Source: Alsobacter sp964544365
GTDB lineage: Bacteria > Pseudomonadota > Alphaproteobacteria > Rhizobiales > Beijerinckiaceae
Reading direction: 5' to 3'
Assembly: GCA_964544365.1 (NCBI GenBank)
Contig: CAZJCW010000246.1
Coordinates: 1-6,516, forward strand
DNA: 6,516 bases
Both the position numbers and the translations under genes were made by a program. The notes below the pieces were generated by a model, which searched no databases, had not been told where the DNA came from, and was given only the letters and a program-made list of their open reading frames with translations. Shown piece after piece: positions 5,514 through 6,516 of the stretch. Each line of letters opens with the position of its first letter. The first letter of the stretch is position 1.

Positions 5514-6516
5514 ATGCTGAAGAGCATCCTGTCCGTCGGCTCCTTCACGCTGCTGTCGCGCGTCACCGGTTTCGTCCGCGATGTCGTCATGGCGGCCGTG
5601 ATGGGGACCGGGCTGGTGGCCGACGCCTTCGTGGTGGCGCAGCGGCTGCCCAATCATTTCCGGGCCATCTTCGGCGAGGGAGCGTTCAACTCCGCCTTCG
5701 TGCCGAGCTATTCGCGGGCGCTGGAGACGAGCGGCCGCGAGGCGGCGCTGCTGCTGGCCGGCCGGCTGATGACGCTGCTGATCATCGCCATCGGCGTTCT
5801 GACGGCGCTGGCCTTCGTCTTCATGCCGCAGCTCGTCGCGCTGCTCGCCCCCGGCTTCCCGGACGAGCCGGAGAAGTTCTCGCTCGCGGTGACGCTGACG
5901 CGCATCACCTTCCCGTACCTGTTCTTCATCGTCCTGGTGACGCTTCTGTCGGGCGTCCTGAATGCCGCGGACCGCTTCGCGGCGGCCGCGGCGGCACCGG
6001 TCCTGCTGAACGTCGCCATGGTGGCGGCGCTGGCCGTGGCGTTCCTGTTTCCCACGGCCGGCCATGCCGCGGCATGGGGCGTCGCGGCGGCCGGCGTGCT
6101 GGAGCTCGGCCTCCTGGTCATCGCCGCGCACCGGGCGGGCTGCCTGCCGCGCCCGCGGGCCGTGGCGATGGATGCGGACCTGAAGCGCTTCTTCAAGACA
6201 CTCGGGCCGGCCGTGATCGGCGCGGCCGGCGTGCAGATCGCGATGTTCGCCGACACGATCATCGCCTCCCTGCTGCCGACGGGCGCCGTATCCTCCCTCT
6301 ACTATGCGGACCGGCTGTACCAGCTGCCGGTCGGCGTCATCGGCATCGCGGCGGGCACCGTCGTGCTCCCGACCATGGCCAAGCGGCTGGCCGTCGGCGA
6401 CGCGGCGGGCGCGCATGCCGCCCAGAACAGGGCCGTCGCTTTCACGGCCGCGCTGGCGACCCCGTTCTTCGTCGCGTTCCTGATGATTCCCGAGCTGATC
6501 ATGGCGGCGCTGTTCA
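5514..6516 (+). CDS. murJ: Lipid II flippase MurJ (MviN), 3' end outside window
   Basis: MurJ, a MOP-superfamily inner-membrane transporter, flips the undecaprenyl-linked peptidoglycan precursor lipid II to the periplasmic face. The reading frame is open to the window edge for 334 residues, about two thirds of the usual 500-530. The N-terminus is diagnostic: SVGSFTLLSRVTGFVRD (7-23) and GLVADAFVVAQRLPNHFRAI (33-52), then FGEGAFNSAFVPSYS. Arg16, Arg22, Asp37 and Arg50 line up with functionally important residues of E. coli MurJ (Arg18, Arg24, Asp39, Arg52). Arg267 in YYADRLYQLPVGVIGIA lines up with Arg270. Many hydrophobic membrane segments follow one another through the visible part. The ATG at 5514 gives the expected N-terminus, although the bases before it form a hairpin rather than a clean ribosome binding site. 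The gene is probably co-transcribed with the upstream glycosyltransferase gene. The truncation is only the window boundary. Confidence 0.96.
   Translation, partial: MLKSILSVGSFTLLSRVTGFVRDVVMAAVMGTGLVADAFVVAQRLPNHFRAIFGEGAFNSAFVPSYSRALETSGREAALLLAGRLMTLLIIAIGVLTALAFVFMPQLVALLAPGFPDEPEKFSLAVTLTRITFPYLFFIVLVTLLSGVLNAADRFAAAAAAPVLLNVAMVAALAVAFLFPTAGHAAAWGVAAAGVLELGLLVIAAHRAGCLPRPRAVAMDADLKRFFKTLGPAVIGAAGVQIAMFADTIIASLLPTGAVSSLYYADRLYQLPVGVIGIAAGTVVLPTMAKRLAVGDAAGAHAAQNRAVAFTAALATPFFVAFLMIPELIMAALF

Noticed and set aside
4430..5653. 407-codon open frame on the minus strand
   Set aside because: Antisense to the glycosyltransferase gene, with no motifs and shadow-like composition.
5157..6416. 419-codon open frame on the minus strand
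   Set aside because: Antisense to the glycosyltransferase tail and murJ. The product is Arg/Gln/His/Gly-rich with no recognisable domain, while the plus-strand frame is clearly MurJ.

Overview
The window is dense, high-GC DNA (about two thirds or more G+C by eye) with a clear third-position G/C bias. The proteins look alphaproteobacterial, most likely Hyphomicrobiales (Rhizobiales). This rests on the SufE sequence, a DUF6456-domain protein beside sufE, a DUF6477-like small protein, and the general style of the MCP and MurJ proteins. I see no insertion sequences, tRNA or rRNA genes, CRISPR arrays, or clear composition breaks. It reads as ordinary chromosome.

Layout from left to right: bases 1-137 hold no gene I can support. 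sufE (138-563, +) encodes a sulfur acceptor for Fe-S cluster assembly. It faces a DUF6456-domain protein gene (615-1232, -) across a 51-base gap. That gene is divergent from a small DUF6477-like gene (1335-1757, +). The 102 bases between their start codons are the only AT-rich stretch in the window and contain an inverted repeat, a Fur-box-like stretch and good ribosome binding sites on both sides. The small gene's 3' end overlaps, tail to tail by 46 bases, the 3' end of a methyl-accepting chemotaxis protein gene (1712-3361, -). Upstream of the chemotaxis gene on the same strand is a ChbG/HpnK (YdjC)-family carbohydrate deacetylase gene (3445-4308, -).

Across a 160-base divergent region lies a family 2 glycosyltransferase of the polyprenyl-phosphate type with two C-terminal membrane helices (4469-5482, +). 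It is followed 31 bases later by murJ, the lipid II flippase gene (5514 to the window end, cut off).

The right half has an envelope theme. The glycosyltransferase probably charges undecaprenyl phosphate with a sugar, the deacetylase could act on an N-acetyl group of such a sugar, and MurJ flips the undecaprenyl-linked peptidoglycan precursor. The left half combines Fe-S assembly with two uncharacterised conserved proteins. I found no clearly new system. The most interesting leads are the divergent glycosyltransferase/deacetylase pair and the AT-rich control region between the two DUF genes.
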